NCBI GenBank assembly: GCA_001897375.1 | Contig: MKSU01000004.1 | Span: 353,621-417,620, forward strand | Direction: 5' to 3' | From: Sphingomonas sp. 67-36 | GTDB lineage: Bacteria; Pseudomonadota; Alphaproteobacteria; Sphingomonadales; Sphingomonadaceae | Length of the DNA stretch: 64,000 nucleotides | Part shown: one piece after another, positions 7,839-17,772 of the stretch | Layout: every line of letters begins with the position of its first letter | How positions within the stretch are numbered: the stretch's first letter is position 1 | Program-made: the position numbers and the translations under genes | The notes under the pieces: model-generated | Database searches by the model: none | The model's input: the letters and a program-made list of their open reading frames with translations, nothing else | What the model was told of the DNA's origin: nothing

Positions 7839-10012
7839 CCCGCCCAGCCCATATCGCCGCAAGCATAAGGGAAGACGACGACCCGTTCGAGCCGAGCACG
7901 GCCGGGCGCTATTTCAACCGCGAGCTTTCGTGGCTGGCGTTCAACCGGCGCGTGCTGGAGGAGGCGTGCAACCCGGCGCATCCGCTGCTGGAGCGGCTGC
8001 GCTTCCTGTCGATCTCCGGCTCGAACCTCGACGAGTTCTTCATGGTCCGCGTCGCCGGGCTGAAGGGTCAGCAATTGCTGGAGGTGGAGGCGCGCTCGGC
8101 CGATGGGCTGACGCCCTCGCAGCAGCTTGTCGCGATCACGGAAGCGGCGGACAAGCTGCTGATGGATCAGGAGAATGTGTGGCGCGATATCCGCCACGCG
8201 CTCGCCGATGCCGGCATCCAGGTGCTGGGTTCCAGCAAGGTCGACGCGGTGCTGTCGGTCGAGGAGATCGGCTGGCTCGAAACGCATTTCCGCGAGCAAC
8301 TGCTACCGGTGCTGACGCCGCAGGCGCTCGATCCGGCGCATCCCTTCCCGTTCCTGCCCAACAAGGGGCTGGCGGTGATGTTCGACCTGATGCGCCTGTC
8401 CGACGACGAGCCGATCCGTGAGCTGGTGATGCTGCCCGCGTCGATGCGCCGCTTCGTCCGCCTGCCGGGGGAGAAGGCGCGCTACGTGGCGATCGAATCG
8501 ATCGTGAAGCGTTTCTCGCCGGTGCTGTTCCCCGGCTATCGGGTGCTCGGCGCGGCGGAGTTCCGTGTGCTGCGCGACAGCGATATCGAGATCGAGGAGG
8601 AAGCGGAGGACCTCGTCCGCTATTTCGCCAACGCCATCAAGCGCCGCCGGCGCGGGCGGGTGATCCGGCTGGAGCTGGAGACCGGGATGCCCGAGGCGCT
8701 GGAGACGGTGCTGCGCGACGAGCTTGGCGAGGTCGGCGCGCTCGTCACCGAAAGCGGCTCTTTCCTCGGCATCGGCGAGTTGGACCAGCTTTACGAGGAG
8801 GACCGGCCGGACCTGAAGTTCCCGCCCTTCACGCCGCGCTTTCCCGAGCGCATCCGCGAGTTCGGCGGCGATTGCTTCGCGGCGATCCGCTCCAAGGACA
8901 TCATCGTCCATCACCCTTATGAGACGTTCGACGTGGTGCTTGCCTTCCTGAAGCAGGCGGCGGCGGACCCGGACGTGGTGGCGATCAAGCAGACGCTCTA
9001 CCGCGCCGGCAAGCAATCCGCCGTCATCAACGCGCTGATCGCGGCGGCGGAGGCGGGCAAGTCGGTGACGGCGGTGGTCGAGCTGAAGGCGCGGTTCGAC
9101 GAGGAGCAGAACATGCTGTGGGCCAGCGCGCTGGAACGCGCCGGCGTGCAGGTGGTCTATGGCTTCATCGACTGGAAGACCCACGCCAAGATCTCGATGG
9201 TGGTGCGGCGCGAGGGTGGGCAGTTCCGTACCTACTGCCATTTCGGCACCGGCAATTACCACCCGGTGACGGCGCGCATCTACACCGATCTCAGCTTCTT
9301 CACCGCCGATCCGCGCATCGGGCGCGATGCGGCGCAGGTGTTCAACTACATCACCGGCTATGTCGAGCCGCAGGGGATGGAACTGCTCGTCATTTCGCCG
9401 CGCGGGCTGCGCGACCGCCTGATCGAACTGATCGACGCGGAGATCGCCTTCGCCCGCGCAGGCCGACCGGCGGCGATCTGGGCGAAGATGAACAGCCTGG
9501 TCGATCCGGCGATCATCGAGAAGCTCTATGAGGCGAGCGGCGCGGGGGTGGAGATCGACCTCGTTATCCGCGGCATCTGCTGCCTCAGACCCAAGGTGCC
9601 CGGCATGTCGGACAATATCCGCGTGAAATCGGTGGTCGGGCGCTTCCTGGAGCACAGCCGCATCGCCTGTTTCGGCAACGGCGCAGCGCTGCCCAACGAC
9701 GGCGCGCATGTGCTGATCTCCTCGGCGGACTGGATGCCGCGCAACTTCGATCGCCGCGTCGAATATATGCTGCCGCTCACCAACGAGACGGTGCATGATC
9801 AGGTGCTCGACCAGGTGATGGTCGCCAACCTGATCGACGACGAGCAGAGTTGGGAGCTGGAGCCGGACGGCAGCTACGTCCGCCTGAAGCCGGGCGACAA
9901 GCCATTCAACCTGCATCGTTATTTCATGACCAATCCCTCGCTTTCCGGCCGTGGCGCGGCGCTGGAGGAGGGCGGGCAGGTGCCGACCCTTTCGTTGCGT
10001 CGGCAAGGCTGA
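7835..10012 (+). CDS. ppk: polyphosphate kinase 1
   Basis: Makes inorganic polyphosphate from ATP at the inner membrane. The 725-residue length is normal. The N domain begins [20 protein letters not shown], and the head domain contains [16 protein letters not shown]. The two phospholipase-D-like domains hold the active site: [39 protein letters not shown], then [13 protein letters not shown] with the autophosphorylated His. The second histidine region is [23 protein letters not shown]. The start overlaps the hda stop (ATGA), and ppx follows 10 bases after the stop, so synthesis and breakdown enzymes share a transcript. Confidence 0.97.
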   Translation: MTRPAHIAASIREDDDPFEPSTAGRYFNRELSWLAFNRRVLEEACNPAHPLLERLRFLSISGSNLDEFFMVRVAGLKGQQLLEVEARSADGLTPSQQLVAITEAADKLLMDQENVWRDIRHALADAGIQVLGSSKVDAVLSVEEIGWLETHFREQLLPVLTPQALDPAHPFPFLPNKGLAVMFDLMRLSDDEPIRELVMLPASMRRFVRLPGEKARYVAIESIVKRFSPVLFPGYRVLGAAEFRVLRDSDIEIEEEAEDLVRYFANAIKRRRRGRVIRLELETGMPEALETVLRDELGEVGALVTESGSFLGIGELDQLYEEDRPDLKFPPFTPRFPERIREFGGDCFAAIRSKDIIVHHPYETFDVVLAFLKQAAADPDVVAIKQTLYRAGKQSAVINALIAAAEAGKSVTAVVELKARFDEEQNMLWASALERAGVQVVYGFIDWKTHAKISMVVRREGGQFRTYCHFGTGNYHPVTARIYTDLSFFTADPRIGRDAAQVFNYITGYVEPQGMELLVISPRGLRDRLIELIDAEIAFARAGRPAAIWAKMNSLVDPAIIEKLYEASGAGVEIDLVIRGICCLRPKVPGMSDNIRVKSVVGRFLEHSRIACFGNGAALPNDGAHVLISSADWMPRNFDRRVEYMLPLTNETVHDQVLDQVMVANLIDDEQSWELEPDGSYVRLKPGDKPFNLHRYFMTNPSLSGRGAALEEGGQVPTLSLRRQG

Positions 10013-10022
10013 AGGACACGGA

Positions 10023-11474
10023 ATGGCGGCGCCGCGCACGGCGATCATCGACATCGGCTCGAACTCGATCCGACTGGTCGTCTATCAGGGGCCAGCGCGT
10101 CTGCCGGCGATCCTGTTCAACGAGAAGGTGTTGGCCGGGCTGGGGCGCAGCCTCGCCCAAACCGGCGCGATCGATGCCGAGGCGATGGCCGCCGCCGCGA
10201 CCGCGCTCACCCGCTTCGCCGCGCTGGCACGCGAGATGCGCTGCGACACGGTGCGCACCGTCGCCACCGCCGCCGCGCGCGATGCTGCCAACGGCACCGA
10301 ACTGCTCGCGGTGGCGGAAGCGGCCGGGCTGACCGTGGAGCTTCTTTCCGGCACGGCGGAAGCACGCGGCGCGGGCTATGGCGTGCTTTCCGCGATCCCG
10401 CAGGCGGACGGCATCGTCGGCGATCTCGGCGGGGGCAGCCTTGAGCTGGTGCGGGTGAAGAACGGCAAGGTCGGCAAACATGCCTCCTTCCCGCTCGGCG
10501 TGCTGCGGATTGCGGCGCTGCGCGAGAAGGGCGGGCTGGATCGCCGCGTCGGGCGGCTGCTGCGCGAGGCCGGCTGGGGCGGCGCGGGCAAGGGGTTGCC
10601 GCTCTATCTGGTCGGTGGATCGTGGCGCGCGCTGGCGCGGCTGGACATGGATCGCACCCATTATCCGCTGCCGATCATCCACCAATATGCGATGACGGCC
10701 GAAACGGTCGCGCGGCTGGGGCGGACGATCTCGCACGTCGCGAAGGGGCGGCTGAAGGCGGTTCCGGGCCTGTCCTCCGGCCGTATCCCGACGCTCGGCG
10801 ACGCGGCGGCGGTGCTGGCGTCGCTGCTCAAGCATCTGAAGAGCAAGGGCACGATCGTCTCCGCCTACGGGCTGCGCGAGGGGTTGCTCTATGACGCGCT
10901 CGACGAGCGGACGCGCGCGCAGGACCCGTTGGTGGTCGCGACGCGCGACGAGGGGCGGCGCGCGGGCCGCTTCCCGGAGCATGGCGACCTGCTGCACGAC
11001 TGGATCGCGCCGCTGTTCGCCGGGGAAGGGCCGGCGGATGCGCGGCTGCGTCATGCCGCCTGCCAGCTCGCCGACGTTGGCTGGCGCGCCAACCCGGAAT
11101 TCCGTGCGGAACGCGGGCTGGAGATCGCGCTCCACGGCAATTGGGTCGGCGTCGACGCGCGCGGGCGGGCGATGATGGCGCAGGCGCTGTGGACCGGGCT
11201 GGGCGGCACCACCGCCAGTCCACCGCCGCTGCCCGCGCTGGCGAGCGACGCGGACCTGCGCCGCGCCATCGGCTGGGGACTGGCGATGCGGCTGGGGCAG
11301 CGGCTGTCGGGCGGCCTCGCCGGCCCGTTGCAGCGTTCCCGCCTGACGGTCGATGCGCGCGCCTTGACGCTCGGTCTCGATGCCGGCGACCACGGCCTCT
11401 ACGGCGAGGCGGTGGAGAAACGCCATAATGCGCTGGCGGCGGCGCTGGGCCGCGCGCCGATCCTCACCGCCTGA
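10023..11474 (+). CDS. ppx: exopolyphosphatase / Ppx-GppA phosphatase
   Basis: Releases phosphate from polyphosphate ends or from pppGpp. The 483-residue protein has an actin-like ATPase fold with AIIDIGSNSIRLVVYQG (about 6-22), the catalytic-glutamate neighbourhood near 115-120, and the second phosphate loop IVGDLGGGSLELVRV. The C-terminal HD-type half includes PEHGDLLHDWIAPLF. The start at 10023 is chosen because the conserved first strand begins six residues later and the ppk stop is 10 bases upstream; the longer open frame from 9951 runs inside ppk. It converges on the I78 gene 6 bases away. Confidence 0.94.
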   Translation: MAAPRTAIIDIGSNSIRLVVYQGPARLPAILFNEKVLAGLGRSLAQTGAIDAEAMAAAATALTRFAALAREMRCDTVRTVATAAARDAANGTELLAVAEAAGLTVELLSGTAEARGAGYGVLSAIPQADGIVGDLGGGSLELVRVKNGKVGKHASFPLGVLRIAALREKGGLDRRVGRLLREAGWGGAGKGLPLYLVGGSWRALARLDMDRTHYPLPIIHQYAMTAETVARLGRTISHVAKGRLKAVPGLSSGRIPTLGDAAAVLASLLKHLKSKGTIVSAYGLREGLLYDALDERTRAQDPLVVATRDEGRRAGRFPEHGDLLHDWIAPLFAGEGPADARLRHAACQLADVGWRANPEFRAERGLEIALHGNWVGVDARGRAMMAQALWTGLGGTTASPPPLPALASDADLRRAIGWGLAMRLGQRLSGGLAGPLQRSRLTVDARALTLGLDAGDHGLYGEAVEKRHNALAAALGRAPILTA

Positions 11475-11480
11475 GCGACA

Positions 11481-11774
11481 TCAGCCGCAGCTCAGGCTGC
11501 GCACGATGTTGCGCTCGCCGATCATGATGTTGAGCCGGTCGATGCGGTAATCCATCGTCGCCGGCTGGCCGGGATAGAGCACGCGGACGGTCCGCGCGCG
11601 CGCCGCCTGCTGCGCGCGGCGCTGGAGCTGCGGTGTGAACGGCATCCCGACGAAGCGCTGTGCCGCCTCGGCACGGCATTGGCGATGCGACGGTGGCCCG
11701 GGCATTCCGGGGCGATCATCGACACATCCGGCGAGCGCGATCAGCGGCAGCGCGGCGATCAGGGCCTTGTTCAT
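11481..11774 (-). CDS. small lipoprotein with peptidase inhibitor I78-like domain
   Basis: Protein of 97 residues. Residues 1-17 are a lipoprotein signal ending IALAGC, so the mature protein starts with lipidated Cys17. The remainder fits the I78 inhibitor family: QRFVGMPFTPQLQRRAQQAARARTVRVLYPGQPATMDYRIDRLNIMI, including the typical GxP, RTxR and MDxRxDRLN elements, then a final Cys-Gly. Fungal I78 proteins block elastases; bacterial ones are predicted periplasmic protease inhibitors. The start overlaps the rnd stop (ATGA), so it is made with RNase D. Confidence 0.8.
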   Translation of the reverse strand: MNKALIAALPLIALAGCVDDRPGMPGPPSHRQCRAEAAQRFVGMPFTPQLQRRAQQAARARTVRVLYPGQPATMDYRIDRLNIMIGERNIVRSLSCG

Positions 11775-12949
11775 GCGGCAGTCCCCTCCGTTCGGGTCAT
11801 CTTGAGCCTGCCGCCCTGGACCGCGAAGCCGAGTCGGCCCTCGACCAGATCGAGCGCGTCATGCCCGAACTGATCGTAACGCCAACCGTCGAGAATCGCG
11901 AGACCTTCGCGCTGCCCGGCGGCCAGCGCCTCCAGCTCGTCGCTGCGCGCCAGCAGGCGCGGCGCCACGTCGATATCGCGCGCGCGGATCTTGAGCAGCA
12001 GCTTGAGCAGGTCCGCGACCAGCGAGCCTTCCTTGCCCAGCCCCGGCTTGCGATCGTCGCGGGGCGGCATCTCGGCGGCGGAGAGCGGTTGCGCCTCGGC
12101 GATGGCGGTCATCAGGCGCTTGCCGATGTCGTTCGACGCCCATGTCGCGGAAAGCCCGCGCACCCTGGACAGGTCGACCTGCTTCTTCGGTGGGTGGCCG
12201 GCGAGGTCCGCCAGCGTCTCGTCCTTGACGATGCGGCCGCGCGGCAGATCCTTGCTCCGCGCCTCCATCTCGCGCCAGCGCGCGATCGCCTTCAGCCGCC
12301 CGAGCACCTCGGGCTTGCGGCCGGAGATGCGGACGCGCTTCCATGCGAGATCGGGATCGTTGGCGTAGTTGGCCGGATCGGCCAGCCGCTCCATCTCCTG
12401 ATCGAGCCACGCGCCCCGCCCGGTCTTGCGCAGCCGTTCGAGCATCCGGGGAAATATCTTCGACAGATGCGTGACGTCGCCGATGGCATAATCCACCTGC
12501 CGCTGATCGAGCGGCCGCCGCGACCAGTCCGTGAAGCGCGCGCCCTTGTCGATCTGGATGCCGAGCCAGCTATCGACCAGATTCGAATAGCCGATCTGCT
12601 CACCTTGCCCCAGCGCCATCGCGGCAATCTGCGTATCGAACAGCGGATGCGGCGTCTTGCCGGTGAGGTTGTAGATGATCTCGATATCCTGCCCGCCGGC
12701 GTGGAATACCTTCAGCACCTCCTCGTTATCGACCAGAAGGTCGAGCAGGGGCGTCATGTCCAGCCCCGGCGCCTTGGGATCGATCGCGGCGGCTTCCTCG
12801 GTATCGGCGATCTGGATCAGGCACAGCTCCGGCCAATAGGTGCTCTCGCGCATGAATTCGGTATCGACGCAGATGAAGGGGGCGTCGGCGAGGCGGGCGC
12901 AGAGGTTGGCGAGCGTCGCGCTGTCGGTGATCAATGGGTGAACGTGCAT
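11771..12949 (-). CDS. rnd: ribonuclease D
   Basis: 3'-5' exoribonuclease that trims tRNA precursors. The 392-residue protein has the DEDDy exonuclease domain: Asp29 and Glu31 in ICVDTEFMRE, HAGGQDIEIIYNL (second Asp), and YAIGDVTHLSKIFPRML (Tyr and last Asp). An HRDC-type region follows (LARWREMEARSKDLPRGRIVKDETLADLA reads as the domain entry). The ATG at 12949 is preferred to 12970 because a clear promoter ends 8 bases before it; there is no ribosome site, so the message is probably leaderless. Divergent from aspS. Confidence 0.93.
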   Translation of the reverse strand: MHVHPLITDSATLANLCARLADAPFICVDTEFMRESTYWPELCLIQIADTEEAAAIDPKAPGLDMTPLLDLLVDNEEVLKVFHAGGQDIEIIYNLTGKTPHPLFDTQIAAMALGQGEQIGYSNLVDSWLGIQIDKGARFTDWSRRPLDQRQVDYAIGDVTHLSKIFPRMLERLRKTGRGAWLDQEMERLADPANYANDPDLAWKRVRISGRKPEVLGRLKAIARWREMEARSKDLPRGRIVKDETLADLAGHPPKKQVDLSRVRGLSATWASNDIGKRLMTAIAEAQPLSAAEMPPRDDRKPGLGKEGSLVADLLKLLLKIRARDIDVAPRLLARSDELEALAAGQREGLAILDGWRYDQFGHDALDLVEGRLGFAVQGGRLKMTRTEGTAA

Positions 12950-12957
12950 ATGTCGCG

Positions 12958-12986
12958 CCCATAGCTCCACGCGCGCGCCTTGACAA
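12958..12986 (-). promoter_or_regulatory. rnd promoter, predicted leaderless start
   Basis: TTGTCAA (12986-12980), 14 bases, then GCTATGGG (12965-12958) on the minus strand. The hexamers are 17 bases apart and the -10 resembles the GCTAnAwC form known from Caulobacter. The rnd ATG begins 8 bases downstream, so transcription is predicted to start at or next to the A of the start codon. Confidence 0.5.
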
Positions 12987-13016
12987 AGAGGGGATGGAAG
13001 GGGAGGGCGCCGCGCT

Positions 13017-14846
13017 ATGACACAGATGCACGCTTATCGTTCCCACACCTGCGCCCAGCTTTCCGCCGCCAATGTCGGGGAGACCGTCCGCCTGTCCGGC
13101 TGGGTCCACCGCAAGCGCGATCACGGCGGGGTGCTGTTCGTCGATCTGCGCGATCATTACGGCATCACGCAGATCGTCGCGGATAGCGATTCGCCCGCGC
13201 TACCGGTGCTGGAATCGCTGCGCGCGGAATCAGTGGTGACGATCGACGGCAACGTGAAGAAGCGTTCCGACGCCACGATCAACCCGAACCTCGCGACCGG
13301 CGAGATCGAGGTGTTCGCGACCGGCGTGACCGTCCAGTCGATGGCGCAGGAGCTGCCGATGCCGGTGGCGGGCGAGGCGGAATATCCGGAGGAGATCCGG
13401 CTGCGCTACCGCTTCCTCGACCTGCGCCGCGAGACGCTGCACGCCAATATCATGCTGCGCTCGTCGGTGATCGCCTCGATCCGGCGACGGATGATCGACC
13501 AGGGCTTCACCGAGTTCCAGACGCCGATCCTCACCGCGTCCAGCCCGGAAGGCGCGCGCGACTATCTCGTTCCCAGCCGCGTCCATCCCGGCAAATTCTA
13601 CGCGCTGCCGCAGGCGCCGCAGATGTTCAAGCAGCTGCTGATGGTCGCCGGCTTCGATCGTTATTTCCAGATCGCGCCGTGTTTCCGCGACGAGGACGCG
13701 CGCGCGGATCGCTCGCCGGGTGAATTCTACCAGCTCGATTTCGAGATGAGCTATGTCACGCAGGAGGACGTGTTCGCCGCGATCGAGCCGGTGCTGCACG
13801 GCGTGTTCGAGGAATTCGCGAACTGGCAGGGTAAGGGCCGCAGCGTGTCGCCGCTGCCGTTCCGCCGCATCCCGTATCGCGAATCGATGCTGAAATACGG
13901 CAACGACAAGCCGGACCTGCGCAACCCGATCCTCATTTCGGATGTGTCGGGGCATTTCGTCGGTTCGGGCTTCGGCCGTTTCGCCTCGATCGTGGAAGCC
14001 GGCGACGTGGTGCGCGCGATCCCTGCGCCGAAGACCGCCGAGAAGTCGCGCAAATTCTTCGACGACATGAACGCCTGGGCGCAGTCGGAAGGCTTCGCCG
14101 GTCTCGGTTATGCCACGCGCAAGGGTGGCGAATGGGGCGGCCCGATCGCCAAGAATCACGGCGAGGACAAGATGAACGCGCTGGCCGCCGCGCTCGGCCT
14201 CGGCCCGGACGACGGCATCTTCTTCGCCGCCGGCAAGGAAGCGCAGGCGGCCAAGCTCGCCGGCCTCGCCCGCACGCGCGTCGGCGAGCAACTCGACCTG
14301 ATCGACCAGAATCGCTTCGAATTCTGCTGGATCGTCGATTTCCCGATGTTCGAATATGACGAGGACGCGAAGAAGATCGACTTCAGCCACAACCCGTTCA
14401 GCATGCCGCAAGGTGAGCTGGAAGCGCTGGAGACGAAGAATCCGCTCGATATCCTCGCCTATCAATATGATATCGTCTGCAACGGCGTGGAATTGTCGTC
14501 GGGCGCGATCCGGAATCACCGCCCGGAGATCATGTACAAGGCGTTCGAGATCGCGGGCTATACGCGCGCGGACGTCGATACGAACTTCGCGGGCATGATC
14601 AACGCGTTCAAATATGGCGCGCCGCCGCACGGCGGCTCCGCGCCGGGCATCGACCGCATCGTCATGCTGCTCGCCGATCAGCCGAACATCCGCGAGGTGA
14701 TCGTCTTCCCGATGACGCAGAAGGCGGAGGACCTGATGATGGGCGCTCCCAGCTTCGTCTCCGCGAAGCAGCTTCGCGAACTGAACCTGCGCTCGACGGC
14801 GGAGGTCGCGAACGTCGACAAGGCGGTCGCGCCCGACGCGGGCTGA
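13017..14846 (+). CDS. aspS: aspartyl-tRNA synthetase (possibly non-discriminating)
   Basis: Class IIb synthetase that charges tRNA-Asp in the cytoplasm. The 609-residue protein has an N-terminal OB-fold ([23 protein letters not shown], about 23-45). Motif 2 ([29 protein letters not shown]) follows, then the GAD insertion domain and motif 3 ([16 protein letters not shown]). In many alphaproteobacteria this enzyme also makes Asp-tRNA-Asn, which needs GatCAB; that cannot be read here. GGAAGGGGAGGG lies about 10 bases before the ATG at 13017. An ATG at 13026 is the alternative start. Confidence 0.97.
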   Translation: MTQMHAYRSHTCAQLSAANVGETVRLSGWVHRKRDHGGVLFVDLRDHYGITQIVADSDSPALPVLESLRAESVVTIDGNVKKRSDATINPNLATGEIEVFATGVTVQSMAQELPMPVAGEAEYPEEIRLRYRFLDLRRETLHANIMLRSSVIASIRRRMIDQGFTEFQTPILTASSPEGARDYLVPSRVHPGKFYALPQAPQMFKQLLMVAGFDRYFQIAPCFRDEDARADRSPGEFYQLDFEMSYVTQEDVFAAIEPVLHGVFEEFANWQGKGRSVSPLPFRRIPYRESMLKYGNDKPDLRNPILISDVSGHFVGSGFGRFASIVEAGDVVRAIPAPKTAEKSRKFFDDMNAWAQSEGFAGLGYATRKGGEWGGPIAKNHGEDKMNALAAALGLGPDDGIFFAAGKEAQAAKLAGLARTRVGEQLDLIDQNRFEFCWIVDFPMFEYDEDAKKIDFSHNPFSMPQGELEALETKNPLDILAYQYDIVCNGVELSSGAIRNHRPEIMYKAFEIAGYTRADVDTNFAGMINAFKYGAPPHGGSAPGIDRIVMLLADQPNIREVIVFPMTQKAEDLMMGAPSFVSAKQLRELNLRSTAEVANVDKAVAPDAG

Positions 14847-14900
14847 GCGACGAATCGATCACAGCTGGCGTCCGGCCCGCTTTCGCGGCAGGCTGGCGCC

Positions 14901-15671
14901 ATGATCGACCTCGCCGACTACGAGAAGGGCAAGCGCTACAAAGGGCATTACCGCCGCGATCTGGCAGCGCTCCAGAAGCGGCTGAACCACATCCTCGTCG
15001 CGCATATCGTGCATGAGCGGCCGGCGGTGGTGATGCTGGAGGGCTGGGACGCCGCCGGCAAGGGCGGGATCATCCAGCGCCTCGTCGATACGTGGGACCC
15101 ACGGCATTTCGAGGTCTATCCGATCTCCGCGCCGACACCGGAGGAAAAGGCCCATCCGTTCCTCTGGCGCTTCCGCCGGCATCTGCCCGAGCCGGGCGAC
15201 ATCACGGTGTTCGACCGAAGCTGGTACGGCCGCGTGCTGGTCGAGCGGGTGGAGGGCTTCGCGACTCGCGCGGAGTGGAAGCGCAGCTACGGCCAGATCA
15301 ACGATTTCGAGACGCGGCTGATCGATTCGGGCACGACGCTGGTGAAGCTGTTCATCCATGTCGGGCAGAAGGAGCAGGACAAGCGCCTGCGCGAACGTCT
15401 CGACGATCCGTGGAAGCGCTGGAAAACGGGCCTTGAGGATTATCGCAACCGGGCGAAGCGCGCCGCCTATCTGGAGGCGATGCACGAGATGTTCGAGCGC
15501 ACCGATACCGGCGTCGCGCCGTGGCACGTTATCGACGGCAACAACAAGAAAGCGGCGCGAATCGCGGCGCTGACGGTGGTGGCGGATGTGCTTTCCGCCA
15601 ATGTGCCGATGGACCCGCCGGTGCTCGATCCCGAACTGGCGCGGGTGGCGCACGAGGCGCTGGACGGATAG
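14901..15671 (+). CDS. polyphosphate kinase 2 family protein
   Basis: Uses polyphosphate to phosphorylate nucleoside mono- or diphosphates. The 256-residue protein has one PPK2 domain: Walker A GWDAAGKGG (48-56), a lid-region TPEEKAHPFLWRFRRHLPEPG, and Walker B VFDRSWYGRVLVERVEGF. Ahead of it, EKGKRYKGHYRRDLAALQKRL matches the short N-terminal helix of PPK2 class I/III enzymes. Whether it makes ATP, GTP or ADP cannot be told. It sits 54 bases after aspS and about 3.4 kb from ppx, so polyphosphate genes are locally concentrated. Confidence 0.92.
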   Translation: MIDLADYEKGKRYKGHYRRDLAALQKRLNHILVAHIVHERPAVVMLEGWDAAGKGGIIQRLVDTWDPRHFEVYPISAPTPEEKAHPFLWRFRRHLPEPGDITVFDRSWYGRVLVERVEGFATRAEWKRSYGQINDFETRLIDSGTTLVKLFIHVGQKEQDKRLRERLDDPWKRWKTGLEDYRNRAKRAAYLEAMHEMFERTDTGVAPWHVIDGNNKKAARIAALTVVADVLSANVPMDPPVLDPELARVAHEALDG

Positions 15672-15695
15672 GTCGCCCGACAACGGGCCGCCGTA

Positions 15696-16328
15696 TCACG
15701 CCGCCGGCGCGAACTCCCCGTCCTCGCCCATCACCCACAGCACGCCGCCACGGATCGAGAACCATGCGCCGCGCAGGCTGAGCCGGCCCTCGGCCTCCGC
15801 TGTGCGCACGCAGGGGAAGGTGCGCAGGTTGTTGAGGCTGACGCGCACCGTCTCCAGTTCGAGCTGGTGCGCCGCTTCCTCGCTCTCGCCATATTGGGCG
15901 ACGATGCGGTCGCGCGCTTCGTCCAGCATGTCGATCCAGCGCGCGATGAATCCGCCTTCACCCGGCCGCGCATGGTGGAACCGGCGCGTGAGCGAGGCGT
16001 GGACGCCGCCGCACATGCCGTGGCCCATCACGACGATCTCCTCGACCTTCAACTGCGTCACGGCGAATTCCAGCGCGGCGGAAACGCCGTGGCGCGCCTC
16101 GTCGATCTCCAGCGGCGGCACGAGGTTCGAGACGTTGCGCACGACGAAGATCTCGCCCGGCGACACATCGAACACGGTGGCGGGATCGGTGCGGCTGTCG
16201 GAGCAGGCGATCACCATCACCTTGGGGCTTTGCCCCTCGGACAGTTCCGCCCATCGATCATGCTGCTCGACCCAACCATGTTCACGAAAACGCCGGTAGC
16301 CGGCGACGAGATCGGTGAAGTCGGTCAT
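15696..16328 (-). CDS. beta-class carbonic anhydrase
   Basis: Zinc enzyme that interconverts CO2 and bicarbonate, supplying bicarbonate for carboxylases such as the acetyl-CoA carboxylase whose AccD is at 25.4 kb. The 210-residue protein has the full metal and catalytic set: Cys42, Asp44 and Arg46 in ACSDSRTDP, then His103 and Cys106 in MGHGMCGGV. The FVVRNVSN strand is typical. The ATG at 16328 lies 7 bases after a -10-like GCTAAGAG, so it may be leaderless. Divergent from lipA and convergent with ppk2. Confidence 0.95.
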   Translation of the reverse strand: MTDFTDLVAGYRRFREHGWVEQHDRWAELSEGQSPKVMVIACSDSRTDPATVFDVSPGEIFVVRNVSNLVPPLEIDEARHGVSAALEFAVTQLKVEEIVVMGHGMCGGVHASLTRRFHHARPGEGGFIARWIDMLDEARDRIVAQYGESEEAAHQLELETVRVSLNNLRTFPCVRTAEAEGRLSLRGAWFSIRGGVLWVMGEDGEFAPAA

Positions 16329-16335
16329 GGCGCGG

Positions 16336-16375
16336 CTCTTAGCGCGTTGTTTCGCGCGAGGGCAGTCGCTATTTG
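16336..16375. promoter_or_regulatory. divergent promoters for carbonic anhydrase and lipA
   Basis: Plus strand: TTGTTTC (16347-16353), 14 bases, GCTATTTG (16368-16375), then the lipA ATG 7 bases on. Minus strand: GCTAAGAG (16343-16336) with the carbonic anhydrase ATG 7 bases on; its -35 (near 16364-16358) is poor. The plus-strand element has exact 17-base hexamer spacing. Both mRNAs are predicted to begin at or next to the start codon. Confidence 0.5.
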
Positions 16376-16382
16376 CCGCTCC

Positions 16383-17300
16383 ATGAACGAAATGTCCCCC
16401 GTCGCCGCGCCGCGCCAGCGCAAGCCTGACTGGATTCGCGTCAAGGCGCCGACCTCGACTGGCTTCGCCGAGACGAAGCAGCTGATGCGCCGGCTGAACC
16501 TCGCCACCGTGTGCGAGGAAGCGGCGTGCCCGAACATCGGCGAGTGCTGGACGAAGAAGCACGCGACGGTGATGATCCTGGGCGACACCTGCACCCGCGC
16601 CTGCGCTTTCTGCAACGTCAAGACCGGGATGCCGCGCGCGGTCGATCCGCTGGAACCTGAGCATGTCGCGGTGGCGGCGGCCGAGCTTGGGCTGGAGCAT
16701 ATCGTCATCACCTCGGTCGATCGCGATGACCTGCCCGATGGTGGCGCGTCGCAGTTCGTGGAGGTGATCGAGGCCCTGCGCCGCAACACGCCGAACACCA
16801 CGATCGAGATCCTCACCCCCGATTTCCGCAACAAGGCGCAAGCGGCGGTCGAGTCGATCGTCGCGGCGCGGCCGGACGTCTATAACCACAACCTCGAGAC
16901 CGTTCCGCGGCTCTATCCGACGATCCGGCCCGGCGCGCGTTACTATGCCTCGCTGCGGTTGCTGGAGAGCGTCAAGCGGCACGATCCTTCGATCTTCACC
17001 AAGTCCGGCGTGATGCTCGGGCTGGGCGAGGAGCGGCTGGAGGTGCATCAGGTGATGGACGACATGCGCTCCGCCGACATCGATTTCCTGACGATGGGGC
17101 AATATCTCCAGCCGACGCCGCGCCATGCAAAGGTCGCCGATTTCGTTACGCCCAAGGCGTTCGACGCCTATGCCGCGATCGCGCGGGCCAAGGGCTTCCT
17201 GCTGGTCGCCAGCTCGCCGCTGACCCGGTCGAGCTATCACGCGGGCGACGATTTCGCGAAGATGAGGGCGGCGCGCGAGGCGCAACTTGCCAAGGCATAA
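16383..17300 (+). CDS. lipA: lipoyl synthase
   Basis: Radical SAM enzyme that inserts two sulfurs into octanoyl chains on lipoate-dependent enzymes. The 305-residue protein carries both iron-sulfur sites. The auxiliary cluster is bound by Cys44, Cys49 and Cys55 ([12 protein letters not shown]), and the radical SAM cluster by CTRACAFC (Cys70, 74, 77). The auxiliary-cluster serine is in the C-terminal [10 protein letters not shown]. The start at 16383 agrees with the short N terminus of the family and with the promoter ending 7 bases upstream. No ribosome site is visible, so leaderless translation is likely. Confidence 0.97.
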   Translation: MNEMSPVAAPRQRKPDWIRVKAPTSTGFAETKQLMRRLNLATVCEEAACPNIGECWTKKHATVMILGDTCTRACAFCNVKTGMPRAVDPLEPEHVAVAAAELGLEHIVITSVDRDDLPDGGASQFVEVIEALRRNTPNTTIEILTPDFRNKAQAAVESIVAARPDVYNHNLETVPRLYPTIRPGARYYASLRLLESVKRHDPSIFTKSGVMLGLGEERLEVHQVMDDMRSADIDFLTMGQYLQPTPRHAKVADFVTPKAFDAYAAIARAKGFLLVASSPLTRSSYHAGDDFAKMRAAREAQLAKA

Positions 17301-17772
17301 GGAAACCCGCCGGCTGCCCTATACGCCGGAACAGATGTTCGATCTGGTCGCGGACGTCGGCCGCTACGCCGAGTTCCTGCCGTGGGTGGTGGCGATGCGC
17401 GTGCGCAGCGACACGTCGACGGAGACGATCGCGGACATGATCGTCGGCTTCAAGGGGCTGCGCGAGACCTTCACCTCCCGCGTGGTGAAGGAACGGCCGG
17501 CGGCCGTGCATGTCGATTATATCGACGGGCCGCTGAAGTTCCTGCACAACGACTGGGGCTTCCGCGCCGATGGCGATGGCTGCTTCGTCGATTTCTCGGT
17601 CGATTTCGCGTTCAAGAATCGCGTGTTCGAGATGATGGCGGGGCAGGTGTTCGCCGCCGCGCTACGCAAGATGATCGGCGCGTTCGAGGATCGGGCGGCG
17701 GCGCTTTACGGCGCCGTGGGCGCCTCGGGCGAAGGCGGCATCAGCAGGTCGAGCGCGCACAGCGCCGCCTGA
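17287..17772 (+). CDS. RatA/Coq10-type START-domain protein
   Basis: Protein of 161 residues with the polyketide-cyclase/START fold: [35 protein letters not shown] at the N terminus, a glycine-rich [16 protein letters not shown] strand pair, and a C-terminal helix [21 protein letters not shown]. Coq10 homologs bind ubiquinone for respiration; the E. coli relative RatA acts on ribosome association. The start is TTG at 17287, inside the last codons of lipA, because the conserved N terminus begins there; no ATG fits. Its last 22 codons overlap the 3' end of pncC on the other strand (67 bases), and that tail ([14 protein letters not shown]) is not typical of the family. Confidence 0.82.
   Translation: MPRHKETRRLPYTPEQMFDLVADVGRYAEFLPWVVAMRVRSDTSTETIADMIVGFKGLRETFTSRVVKERPAAVHVDYIDGPLKFLHNDWGFRADGDGCFVDFSVDFAFKNRVFEMMAGQVFAAALRKMIGAFEDRAAALYGAVGASGEGGISRSSAHSAA

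Noticed and set aside
8303-11426. Long antisense frames under ppk and ppx
   Set aside because: Same reason: composition without motifs opposite two certain enzymes.
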